Program-made: the position numbers and the translations under genes
NCBI GenBank assembly: GCA_005885325.1
Contig: VAYX01000131.1
Span: 1-5,439, forward strand
DNA length: 5,439 bases
DNA from: Actinomycetota bacterium
Lineage (GTDB): Bacteria > Actinomycetota > UBA4738 > HRBIN12
Direction of reading: 5' to 3'
Shown: one piece after another, positions 1 to 5,148 of the stretch
Layout: each line of letters starts with the position of its first letter
How positions within the stretch are numbered: position 1 is the first letter of the stretch
Notes under the pieces: generated by a model
What the model was told of the DNA's origin: nothing
The model's database searches: none
The model's input: the letters and a program-made list of their open reading frames with translations, nothing else

Positions 1-461
1 CCCTCGGTGACGTGTACGCGAAAAGTGGCAGGTCTCGGCTGGCCGAGCGGCAGTACGCGCTGGTTCGGGTGGAAGAGCGGCTGTTCCGAGCGAACGGGGT
101 CAACGTGGACCTCGAGCTCGCGCTGTTCGATGCGGACCACGGCCGCCCGACGGACGCGCTGGCCGCCGCCCGCGCCGAGTGGGGCCGGCGGCACAGCATC
201 AACGTGGCCGACGCGCTGGGCTGGGCGCTCTACGCGAACGGGCGGTACCGGGAGGCGGTGCCCTACGCTCGCGCTGCGCTCGCGCTCGGGACGAGGAACG
301 CGCTGTTCATGTTCCACGCCGGCATGATCCAGCTCCGGCTGGGGCATCGGGGGGCCGCCCGAGAGCTGCTGTCCGACGCACTGGCCACGAACCCGCACTT
401 CTCCATCCTGTGGAGATCCGTCGCCCGCCGGACGCTGGTCGGATTGGAGCGGCGCTCGTGA
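1..461 (+). CDS. TPR-repeat protein, C-terminal part (5' truncated)
   Basis: The reading frame is open at the left edge (first full codon at base 3) and ends at TGA 459-461, giving 152 visible residues. The translation is almost wholly helical and divides into about four TPR-like units: one beginning LGDVYAKSGR, one around DLELALFDADHGRPTDAL, one at ADALGWALYANGRYREAV and one at FHAGMIQLRLGHRGAARELL followed by ALATNPHF. The small/large residue spacing (A/G at position 8, A at 20, P near 32) is that of TPR repeats, which form protein-docking superhelices. Its stop codon overlaps the GTG start of the NicO-type transporter by 4 bases, so the two are very likely co-translated. From general knowledge, TPR proteins of this kind often sit beside NicO genes, but a direct role in metal transport is inference. 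The true start and any signal peptide lie outside the window. Confidence 0.85.
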   Translation, partial: LGDVYAKSGRSRLAERQYALVRVEERLFRANGVNVDLELALFDADHGRPTDALAAARAEWGRRHSINVADALGWALYANGRYREAVPYARAALALGTRNALFMFHAGMIQLRLGHRGAARELLSDALATNPHFSILWRSVARRTLVGLERRS

Positions 462-1870
462 GGCGCGCCCTTCGCCGGTCGTTGTCCGTCGTGGGCATCG
501 TCGCGCTCGTGGTGCTGTGGCCCGCGGTCGCCTCCGCGCATCCCCTCGGGAACTTCACCATCAACCTGTACAGCGGTATCCAGCTCACGCCGGGCCAGGT
601 TCGCATCGACTACGTCGTGGACATGGCCGAGATCCCGACGTTCCAGGAGATGGCGGACATCGATGCGAACGGGGACGGGCAGACGAGCGATGCCGAGCGA
701 GCGGCGTGGGCCGGTCGCGAGGCGCTGCGGCTGCTGCCGAACGTTTCCCTGTCGATCGATGGCCGGCCGGTGTCGCTCGGCGTGGCCTCGAGCTCGATGC
801 GGTTCCGCCCCGGCCAGGGCGGTCTGCCGATCCTTCGCCTCGAGACCACGTTCGCCGGCCCCATCCAGGCGTCCGGCGCCCTCACCTACCGGGACGGGAA
901 CTATCCCGGACGGATCGGCTGGCGGGAGATCACCGCGTCAGGCCAGGACGGCGTGGCGCTCCCGAAGTCTTCCGTCCCCGGCGGGAGCGTGAGCGAAGCG
1001 CTCCTCTCCTATCCGCAGGACCTATTGTCCGATCCGCTCCACGTGACGAGGGCCTCGGTCGCGTTCACCCCGGGGGTGAGCGCTCCCGCGGCGCCCGCGG
1101 CGCGGGCCGCCGCGGGCGCCCGCCCCGGCGTCACCGGCGGCACATTCGCCAGCCTCGTGTCCCATACGGGCCTCCCGCTCGTCGCGCTCTCGATCCTCCT
1201 GGCGATGGCGTTCGGGGCTGTGCACGCCCTGGGGCCGGGGCACGGCAAGACCCTGATGGCCGCGTACCTGATCGGCGCGGGCGGGCGGGCCCGGCACGCG
1301 GTGGCCGTGGGTGGGGCGGTTGCGGCCTTGCATACGACCTCGGTGCTGGCGTTGGGCCTGGTGGTGCTCTCGGCGGAGCGGTGGTTCCCGCCCGAACGGA
1401 TCTATCCGTGGCTGGGGTTGGCTTCGGGCCTGGTGGCGCTCGGCCTCGGAGCGGCGCTCCTCGTCTGCCGGCTCGCCGCGTGGACGAACGCCGCCCACCA
1501 TGGAAGCGAGCACGTTCACCGCCACGAGTCTCATGATCATGCAGGCGATCCGGGCGCACCCGTGCTGTCTCGAAGGGGCCTGACCGCGCTGGCCGTGGCC
1601 GGGGGCATCCTCCCGTCGCCCACCGCGCTGGTCGTCCTGCTGGCGTCGATCGCCTTCCATCGCGCGCTGTTCGGCCTGGTGCTGATCGCTGCGTTCAGCC
1701 TGGGGCTTGCGGGCGCCCTGATCATGGTGGGGATCCTCGCGCTCCGGGCCCGTGAGATGGTCTCGCGGCGGATGTCGTCGCGCCTGGCGCCGCTTCTCCC
1801 CGCGCTGTCGGCGAGCGCCATCGCGCTTCTCGGGCTGTTCCTCACGGTGCGAGGACTGACCCAGCTGTAA
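458..1870 (+). CDS. NicO/RcnA-family nickel-cobalt transporter with exported N-terminal domain
   Basis: This is a 470-residue membrane protein. GTG 458 is chosen because it overlaps the upstream stop (GTGA) and begins an ideal signal peptide: RRALRR, a hydrophobic core, and a cleavage site ASA|HPLGNF after residue 27. The exported domain (28 to about 235) contains an EF-hand-like loop, D69-x-N71-x-D73-G74 with E80 at position 12. An Ala/Pro linker (about 207-225) leads to about six membrane helices (238-258, 282-304, 317-337, 375-400, 403-427, 446-465). NicO-family marks are HALGPGHGK (256-264), HTTSV (292-296) and GGILPSPTALVVLL (382-395). A loop between helices 3 and 4 has seven histidines in residues 347-361, typical of Ni/Co transporters. 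The family exports or imports Ni2+ or Co2+ across the cytoplasmic membrane. The direction and metal here cannot be read from sequence. It forms an operon with the TPR gene. Confidence 0.87.
   Translation: MRRALRRSLSVVGIVALVVLWPAVASAHPLGNFTINLYSGIQLTPGQVRIDYVVDMAEIPTFQEMADIDANGDGQTSDAERAAWAGREALRLLPNVSLSIDGRPVSLGVASSSMRFRPGQGGLPILRLETTFAGPIQASGALTYRDGNYPGRIGWREITASGQDGVALPKSSVPGGSVSEALLSYPQDLLSDPLHVTRASVAFTPGVSAPAAPAARAAAGARPGVTGGTFASLVSHTGLPLVALSILLAMAFGAVHALGPGHGKTLMAAYLIGAGGRARHAVAVGGAVAALHTTSVLALGLVVLSAERWFPPERIYPWLGLASGLVALGLGAALLVCRLAAWTNAAHHGSEHVHRHESHDHAGDPGAPVLSRRGLTALAVAGGILPSPTALVVLLASIAFHRALFGLVLIAAFSLGLAGALIMVGILALRAREMVSRRMSSRLAPLLPALSASAIALLGLFLTVRGLTQL
1090..1120. repeat. Perfect 12-bp GC-only inverted repeat inside the NicO gene
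   Basis: The arms GGCGCCCGCGGC (1090-1101) and GCCGCGGGCGCC (1109-1120) are exact reverse complements around a 7-base spacer. All 31 bases are G or C. It encodes the Ala/Arg-rich linker (about residues 211-221) between the exported domain and the first membrane helix of the transporter. It may be only a by-product of GCG/GCC alanine codons, or it may slow translation or transcription between domains. Confidence 0.7.
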
Positions 1871-1879
1871 GGGTCTGAC

Positions 1880-1893
1880 CGGCCGCTAGGCCG
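1880..1893. terminator. Weak hairpin between convergent NicO and anti-sigma genes
   Basis: CGGCC and GGCCG form a 5-bp perfect stem with loop GCTA. It spans the 15-base gap between the NicO stop (1868-1870) and the anti-sigma stop (TAG, 1888-1886 on the minus strand). There is no T-tract on either side, so it is at best a weak bidirectional terminator. Confidence 0.25.
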
Positions 1894-2629
1894 CCTGCGG
1901 TTGGGCTAGGAACGCGTGCCACGTGTGGCCGAGGTGCGAAGGGTTCGCGGGCGCGTCGCCGATGCGTTCCTCCGTGACCAGGATCTCGTCGTAGCGACCC
2001 GTGTCGACCGTGAGCTCCAGCAGCACCAGCCCGTCCTCCGGGACGAACCCGCCGTCCTCGACCCGGACGAACGTTCCGTTCGTTCCGAGCCACAGCTGGT
2101 AGACGCGCCCCGGCGACGGCATCGGCACGTCCCGGCCGATGACGTACATGCGCTGAAGGCCCGGCCCCGAGACCTCGACCAGCCCCGTCGCGGTCTGCCC
2201 CTGGCTCTCCAGGCTCACCGGGCTGGTGCCGGGCTGCTGGAGAGCCTCCATCGCCGCCAGCAACCGGCCCCGCTGCTGCTCGGTCCTGGACACCCGGTCT
2301 CCAAGCTGCACGGTCAGGCCGGCCAGGCCCACGATGGCCGCGACCCCCGCCGCCACGGCCACCAGGGAGGCGCGGCGCCGGCGAACCGGGGACTCGGCCA
2401 CCCCCCGGCGGATCCTGGGAAGCACGAGGTCCGGAGGCTGGGCCGGGGAGACGGCGAGCGCCAGGTCGCCCGCCACGGCCTGGAATCCGGCCATCGCGTC
2501 CCGGCACCGGGGACAGGACGGGACGTGCTCGGACAGGAGCCGGTCGGCCTCCACGGCGTCCTCCCCTGACAGGCCCAGCAGGACGTAGCCCGCTAGCAGC
2601 TCCTCGATCCGGTCGTGGTCCTCGGCCAT
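1886..2629 (-). CDS. RskA-family anti-sigma factor with zinc-finger motif
   Basis: This 247-residue single-pass membrane protein should hold the partner ECF sigma factor inactive until an extracytoplasmic signal triggers its degradation. The N-terminal cytoplasmic domain (1-80) begins with the RskA-like stretch LLAGYVLLGLSGEDAVEAD and carries H35-x3-C39-x2-C42, the zinc-binding motif of ZAS anti-sigma domains. RRRR (83-86) precedes one membrane helix (about 87-109), placing the N-terminus inside. The extracytoplasmic domain (110-247) contains the RskA C-terminal hallmarks VYQLWLGTNGTFV and an ILVTEE strand near the end. ATG 2629 follows the sigma-factor TGA with no gap (TGAATG), with GAGAGG five bases upstream, so translation is coupled to that of the sigma factor. 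The sensed stimulus is unknown. Confidence 0.9.
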   Translation of the reverse strand: MAEDHDRIEELLAGYVLLGLSGEDAVEADRLLSEHVPSCPRCRDAMAGFQAVAGDLALAVSPAQPPDLVLPRIRRGVAESPVRRRRASLVAVAAGVAAIVGLAGLTVQLGDRVSRTEQQRGRLLAAMEALQQPGTSPVSLESQGQTATGLVEVSGPGLQRMYVIGRDVPMPSPGRVYQLWLGTNGTFVRVEDGGFVPEDGLVLLELTVDTGRYDEILVTEERIGDAPANPSHLGHTWHAFLAQPQAA

Positions 2630-3196
2630 TCAGTCCTCTCGGTACAGTGCCCGTCGGAGCTTCCGCATGGCGGCCAGGGTCCGGGTCTTGACGGTCCCCA
2701 CCGGGATGCCGAGCTCCTCTGCGATCATGGCTTGCGTGTAGCCCCCGAAGTAGGCCAGCTCGATCACCGTTCGTTGTTCGGGGGGCAGCGTCTGCAGCGC
2801 TTCCCGGACCTCCTTGCGCCGGGTCGAGAGGTACGCGTCCTCCACCACCTCTTCAGCTACATCTTCGCCGGGGCCCCGCTCCAGGTTCGACGCTCGTTCG
2901 GCCCGCTTGCGGAGCCGTTCCTCCCGCCTGACCGTGTCCACGGCCCGGTGGTGGACGAGCGAGAGGAAGAAGCTCCGAAACGGTCCCCGGCCCGGGTCGT
3001 AGGCTTCCGGGGCCCGCCACAGCGCCAGGAACGCATCGTGCACGACCTCTTGGGCCAGCGAGTCCTGGCCGGTGACCCGGAGAGCCAGGCCGTAGGCGGC
3101 GGGGGCGTAGCGCCGGTACAGGCCCTCGAACGCCTGGCCATCCCCCATCGACACGCGCCGGTGGAGCTCGAGGTCGAGGCGGTCGTCCCCCTGCAT
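2630..3196 (-). CDS. ECF-type RNA polymerase sigma factor (SigK/SigL-like)
   Basis: A 188-residue sigma-70 family protein of usual ECF size. Region 2 spans about residues 10-95: FEGLYRRYAPAAYGLALRVT, then DSLAQEVVHDAFLALWR (core-binding and -10 recognition) and FRSFFLSLVHHRAVDTVRRE. A charged linker follows. Region 4 is at about 132-185, with LPPEQRTVIELAYFGGYTQ and the helix-turn-helix MIAEELGIPVGTVKTRTLAA that reads the -35 element. The adjoining RskA-type gene is its expected antagonist, which matches the SigK/SigL type of ECF factor. ATG 3196 is preferred, although its GGAGG is only two bases away. An in-frame GTG at 3280 would add 28 residues of low-complexity sequence overlapping the divergent gene, and an internal ATG 17 residues in is also possible. 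Target promoters are unknown. Confidence 0.9.
   Translation of the reverse strand: MQGDDRLDLELHRRVSMGDGQAFEGLYRRYAPAAYGLALRVTGQDSLAQEVVHDAFLALWRAPEAYDPGRGPFRSFFLSLVHHRAVDTVRREERLRKRAERASNLERGPGEDVAEEVVEDAYLSTRRKEVREALQTLPPEQRTVIELAYFGGYTQAMIAEELGIPVGTVKTRTLAAMRKLRRALYRED
2635..2640 (-). promoter_or_regulatory. Ribosome binding site of the anti-sigma gene inside the sigma gene
   Basis: On the minus strand GAGAGG is followed by ACTGA and then ATG. It lies within the last codons of the sigma gene and supports both the chosen start and translational coupling. Confidence 0.65.
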
Positions 3197-3238
3197 GCCC
3201 TCCGTTGTATCACCGGGCGATGGACGGCCCGGGGCCGC

Positions 3239-3244
3239 TAGGAT
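3239..3244 (+). promoter_or_regulatory. -10-like hexamer for the glutaredoxin gene in the divergent spacer
   Basis: TAGGAT fits TANNNT and ends eight bases before GTG 3253. This would place transcription initiation at or just before the start codon. AGGA within it could instead act as a Shine-Dalgarno with a 9-base spacer. The 56-base spacer 3197-3252 must also hold the sigma-factor promoter on the other strand, for which no clear element was recognised. Confidence 0.35.
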
Positions 3245-3252
3245 GCCCGGCC

Positions 3253-3492
3253 GTGCGGCCAAGCGTCCTGATGTACTCACGGCCCGGCTGCGGCCTGTGC
3301 GACGAGGCTCGGGAGGTCATCCTGGCCGAGCGGGCCCGGACGGGCTTCGACTTCGAGGAGATCGACATCTCGGGTCTGGACGCCCTCGAGCTCGAGTACG
3401 GCATCCGGATCCCCGTCGTGCTCGTCGACGGGCAAGAGCGGTTCGAGGTCCGGCTGGATCCGGCAGCCTTCGCCCGCGCGGTCCGGCCATAG
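3253..3492 (+). CDS. Glutaredoxin-like protein (DUF836 type)
   Basis: This 79-residue cytoplasmic thioredoxin-fold protein would act in thiol-disulfide exchange. It has the order expected of the family: strand 1 (PSVLMYS), the active-site motif C13-G-L-C16, a helix, strand 2 (FDFEEIDIS), a second helix, then the cis-proline strand IPVVLVDG (P54 at the IP-V junction) and a final helix. GTG 3253 is chosen because it keeps strand 1 whole; ATG 3271 would begin inside it. An in-frame ATG at 3205 would add 16 unrelated residues overlapping the sigma promoter region. The gene precedes rex by 65 bases, an arrangement known in actinobacteria and consistent with redox control. Its substrates cannot be read from sequence. 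Confidence 0.82.
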   Translation: MRPSVLMYSRPGCGLCDEAREVILAERARTGFDFEEIDISGLDALELEYGIRIPVVLVDGQERFEVRLDPAAFARAVRP

Positions 3493-3512
3493 ATCCCTGC
3501 CCGGGCTCCCGC

Positions 3513-3539
3513 TTGTGCCTTCGTGCACCGATTTCACGA
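3513..3539. promoter_or_regulatory. Degenerate Rex-operator-like element upstream of rex
   Basis: The known Rex operator is TTGTGAA-N4-TTCACAA. At 3513-3530 the sequence TTGTGCCTTCGTGCACCG keeps TTGTG and CAC at exactly that spacing, matching 9 of 14 defined bases. Overlapping it, 3521-3539 has the cleaner inverted repeat TCGTG-N9-CACGA, but its spacer is one base too long. Both lie just upstream of the putative rex -10 element, where a repressor would block transcription. Autoregulation is inference. Confidence 0.35.
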
Positions 3540-3545
3540 TTGCGC

Positions 3546-3551
3546 TACCAT
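3546..3551 (+). promoter_or_regulatory. -10-like hexamer for leaderless rex transcription
   Basis: TACCAT fits TANNNT and is separated from GTG 3558 by only CCCTCC. Transcription would therefore start at the initiation codon itself. No Shine-Dalgarno sequence is present, which agrees with a leaderless message. No convincing -35 hexamer was found 16-18 bases upstream. Confidence 0.45.
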
Positions 3552-3557
3552 CCCTCC

Positions 3558-4241
3558 GTGACCGAGCGCCCCATCCCCGAGGCCTCCGTGGGGCGGCTTC
3601 CCATCTACCTCCGTGCCCTGGTCGACATCGCCGAGGGCGGGGCCACCACGGTGTCATCAGAGACCCTTGCGGAGGCGGCCGGGGTGAACTCCGCGAAGGT
3701 GCGGAAGGACCTCTCGCACCTCGGCTCCTACGGCACCCGGGGGGTGGGCTACGACGTCGCTTATCTCATCCACCAGGTTCGCCGGGAGCTCGGCCTGACC
3801 CAGCACTGGCCCATCGTGATCGTGGGGGTCGGCAACCTGGGCCATGCCCTGGCGAACTACCGGGGGTTCTCCGAGCGAGGCTTTCGCATCGCCGGGTTGG
3901 TGGACGCCGACCGGGCCAAGGTGGGCGAACAGGTGGGGAGCATCACCGTCCGACACCTCGAGGACCTGGCCACGGTGGTGTGGGAGCAGAGCATCGCGAT
4001 CGGGGTCATCTGTACCCCGGCCGCGGAGGCCCAGGGAGTTGCGGACGCGCTGGTGGCCTCGGGGGTCCGGTCCATCCTGAACTTCGCCCCGGCCGTGCTG
4101 TCGGTCCCCGCAGGCGTGTCCGTCCGCAAGGTGGATCTGGCCATCGAGCTCCAGATCCTCGCGTTCTACGAGCAGCGCAAGGCGGCGCTCGCCGACGTGA
4201 AGAGACGAGGGCGGGCGGTCGCGGACCTGACGAAGGTCTGA
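3558..4241 (+). CDS. rex: Redox-sensing transcriptional repressor Rex
   Basis: A 227-residue homodimeric repressor that senses the NADH/NAD+ ratio: NADH binding releases it from DNA, derepressing respiratory and fermentative genes. The N-terminal winged helix (about 10-65) has the family signature RLPIYLRAL (13-21), a helix-turn-helix through SETLAEAAGVNSAKVRKDLS, and GTRGVGYDV (59-67). The Rossmann domain follows, with the nucleotide-binding glycines G90-V-G-N-L-G95. The C-terminal segment ending in ILAFYEQRKAAL is the helix that swaps between Rex subunits. GTG 3558 is chosen because the family usually begins 5-15 residues before the RLPIYLR motif. In-frame upstream sequence up to 3195 overlaps the glutaredoxin gene and lacks homology. 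In Streptomyces rex precedes hemA; here a convergent respiratory operon follows instead. Confidence 0.96.
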   Translation: MTERPIPEASVGRLPIYLRALVDIAEGGATTVSSETLAEAAGVNSAKVRKDLSHLGSYGTRGVGYDVAYLIHQVRRELGLTQHWPIVIVGVGNLGHALANYRGFSERGFRIAGLVDADRAKVGEQVGSITVRHLEDLATVVWEQSIAIGVICTPAAEAQGVADALVASGVRSILNFAPAVLSVPAGVSVRKVDLAIELQILAFYEQRKAALADVKRRGRAVADLTKV

Positions 4242-4272
4242 GCCCGGGCCGGCGCACGTCCGGGGCCGGGCT
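4241..4272. terminator. Strong hairpin between convergent rex and the cytochrome operon
   Basis: AGCCCGG (4241-4247) pairs perfectly with CCGGGCT (4266-4272). After a small internal loop, CCGG (4249-4252) pairs with CCGG (4260-4263), leaving a 7-base loop. The stem begins in the last base of the rex stop codon and ends ten bases short of the convergent small gene's stop. There is no T-tract, as is common in GC-rich actinobacteria, so it may serve both strands as a terminator. Confidence 0.5.
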
Positions 4273-4281
4273 CGTCTCCGG

Positions 4282-4395
4282 CTACTTGGCGATCGTGATC
4301 CAGAGCACGATGAAGATCCCGATCATCATCACGCCGAACAGGATGAATTGCACGACGCCCTGGTCGAGCAGCGGCCTTGCCTCCTGTGCGAGCAT
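4282..4395 (-). CDS. 37-residue single-helix membrane protein, last gene of respiratory operon
   Basis: On the minus strand ATG 4395 to TAG 4284-4282 encodes 37 residues. A short polar N-terminus (MLAQEARPLLDQG) is followed by one strongly hydrophobic helix, about residues 14-35 (VVQFILFGVMMIGIFIVLWITI), and a final AK. The start is preceded by GGAGGAGG with a 5-base spacer, the best ribosome binding site in the window, and the gene lies only 12 bases after the three-helix membrane protein. Position and size resemble the small single-span accessory subunits of cytochrome oxidases and bc complexes, such as CcoQ-type proteins, but I recognise no family. A role in assembling or stabilising the respiratory complex is inference. 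It is short enough to be missed by gene callers. Confidence 0.72.
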   Translation of the reverse strand: MLAQEARPLLDQGVVQFILFGVMMIGIFIVLWITIAK

Positions 4396-4400
4396 CGTTT

Positions 4401-4408
4401 CCTCCTCC
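4401..4408 (-). promoter_or_regulatory. Strong ribosome binding site of the 37-residue gene
   Basis: The minus strand reads TAGGAGGAGGAAACGATG, in which the TAG is the stop codon of the upstream gene. The GGAGGAGG begins within that stop codon, so terminating ribosomes can restart directly. This site is the main evidence that the small gene is translated. Confidence 0.8.
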
Positions 4409-5148
4409 TAGGCGGGCCCGTACCAGGGCGGCGCGCTCCCGCCGGTCAGGATGTCCTTCCGTTCCCGTTCCGCTCGATCCAGGAACGGCAGGTGGACGGC
4501 GAATCCGACGATCGAGCCGATCAGGAACATCCACGAGTAGACGATGACGCTTCCGCTGTCGTGTCGCAGGTACAGGGCGACGAGCGGCCCGCCCCCGTTG
4601 TAGAAGGCCTGCGCCGCCGCGAGCGAGGTGTGGCCGTCAGCGGCGAATCGGACGTTCTGCACGGTGAAGTCGGTGGTCTGGAACGCCCCCGACTCGAACT
4701 GGCCGAGCCCGGCCCGCTGGTTGGCCTGCTGGGCCAGGTAGGCCTGGATTCCCCCACTGACCGACTGCACAGAGGCGGACTGGCCCGGCGTCGGCGCCTT
4801 CCACGCGGATCCCGTCGGGTAGCTCTTGAACTGCGGGTACGGGAGGGTGGTCACGTTCTGCCCCGCCGCCTCCACGACCCAGCCCGGCTCGCGGCCCCGG
4901 GGGCCCAGGTCCACCGGCGTCTTGGGGCCCTGGGAGAAGAACCCGAAGGTCCACACGGCGGAGAACAGGATCATCCAGCCGAACAGCGACACCGACAGGA
5001 CCAGGTATCCCATCTTCCGGCCGAACACGGCCGACAGCATCAGCAGGACGCTGCCGATGAACAGGACGAAGCCGACCGTCACACCGAGGCCGCCCTTGAC
5101 CAGGTTGCCGCACTCGATGTGGAACCCGAGGCAGGTCTGGGCCAGCAT
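4408..5148 (-). CDS. Three-helix membrane protein of respiratory operon, function unknown
   Basis: This 246-residue protein is not one I can assign to a named family. Helices are at about 19-42 and 46-70, with a third near residues 195-218 (IVYSWMFLIGSIVGFAVHLPF). The FGRK turn between helices 1 and 2 and the basic tail (DRAERERKD) suggest both are cytoplasmic. The N-terminus and the 125-residue loop between helices 2 and 3 would then face outward. The N-terminal tail has C6-x3-H10-x2-C13. The outer loop starts with SQGPKTPVDLGPRGREPGW. ATG 5148 overlaps the cytochrome c stop by one base (TGATG), so translation should be coupled. An in-frame extension to 5232 would overlap the cytochrome gene with Arg/Gly-rich, unhomologous sequence. 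The context points to an accessory subunit or assembly factor of a cytochrome bc or oxidase complex; this is inference. Confidence 0.85.
   Translation of the reverse strand: MLAQTCLGFHIECGNLVKGGLGVTVGFVLFIGSVLLMLSAVFGRKMGYLVLSVSLFGWMILFSAVWTFGFFSQGPKTPVDLGPRGREPGWVVEAAGQNVTTLPYPQFKSYPTGSAWKAPTPGQSASVQSVSGGIQAYLAQQANQRAGLGQFESGAFQTTDFTVQNVRFAADGHTSLAAAQAFYNGGGPLVALYLRHDSGSVIVYSWMFLIGSIVGFAVHLPFLDRAERERKDILTGGSAPPWYGPA

Noticed and set aside
517..1536. Plus-strand 339-codon frame inside the NicO gene
   Set aside because: Arg/Gly/Pro-rich shadow; the true frame shows signal peptide, NicO motifs and membrane helices.
2065..2085. 8-bp hairpin (GGACGAAC / GTTCGTTC with one G-T pair) in the anti-sigma gene
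   Set aside because: It lies well within coding sequence and arises from a repeated GGAACG-type codon pattern; no regulatory position supports it.
1842..2507. Minus-strand open frame of 221 codons overlapping the anti-sigma gene in another frame
   Set aside because: Its composition is almost only Gly, Arg, Pro and Ala; the other frame of the same strand gives a clear RskA-family protein.
3222..3246. SigK-like -35 (GCATCC on the minus strand) with a CCGTCC -10-like element upstream of the sigma gene
   Set aside because: The spacer is about 13 bases, too short for an ECF promoter of about 16-17.
3197..3280. 28-residue N-terminal extension of the sigma factor from GTG 3280
   Set aside because: It would overlap the start of the divergent glutaredoxin gene, is Pro/Gly/Ala-rich, and gives a length above the usual ECF range.
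3515..4411. Plus-strand 298-codon frame over rex
   Set aside because: Low-complexity shadow of the rex coding sequence with no domain of its own.
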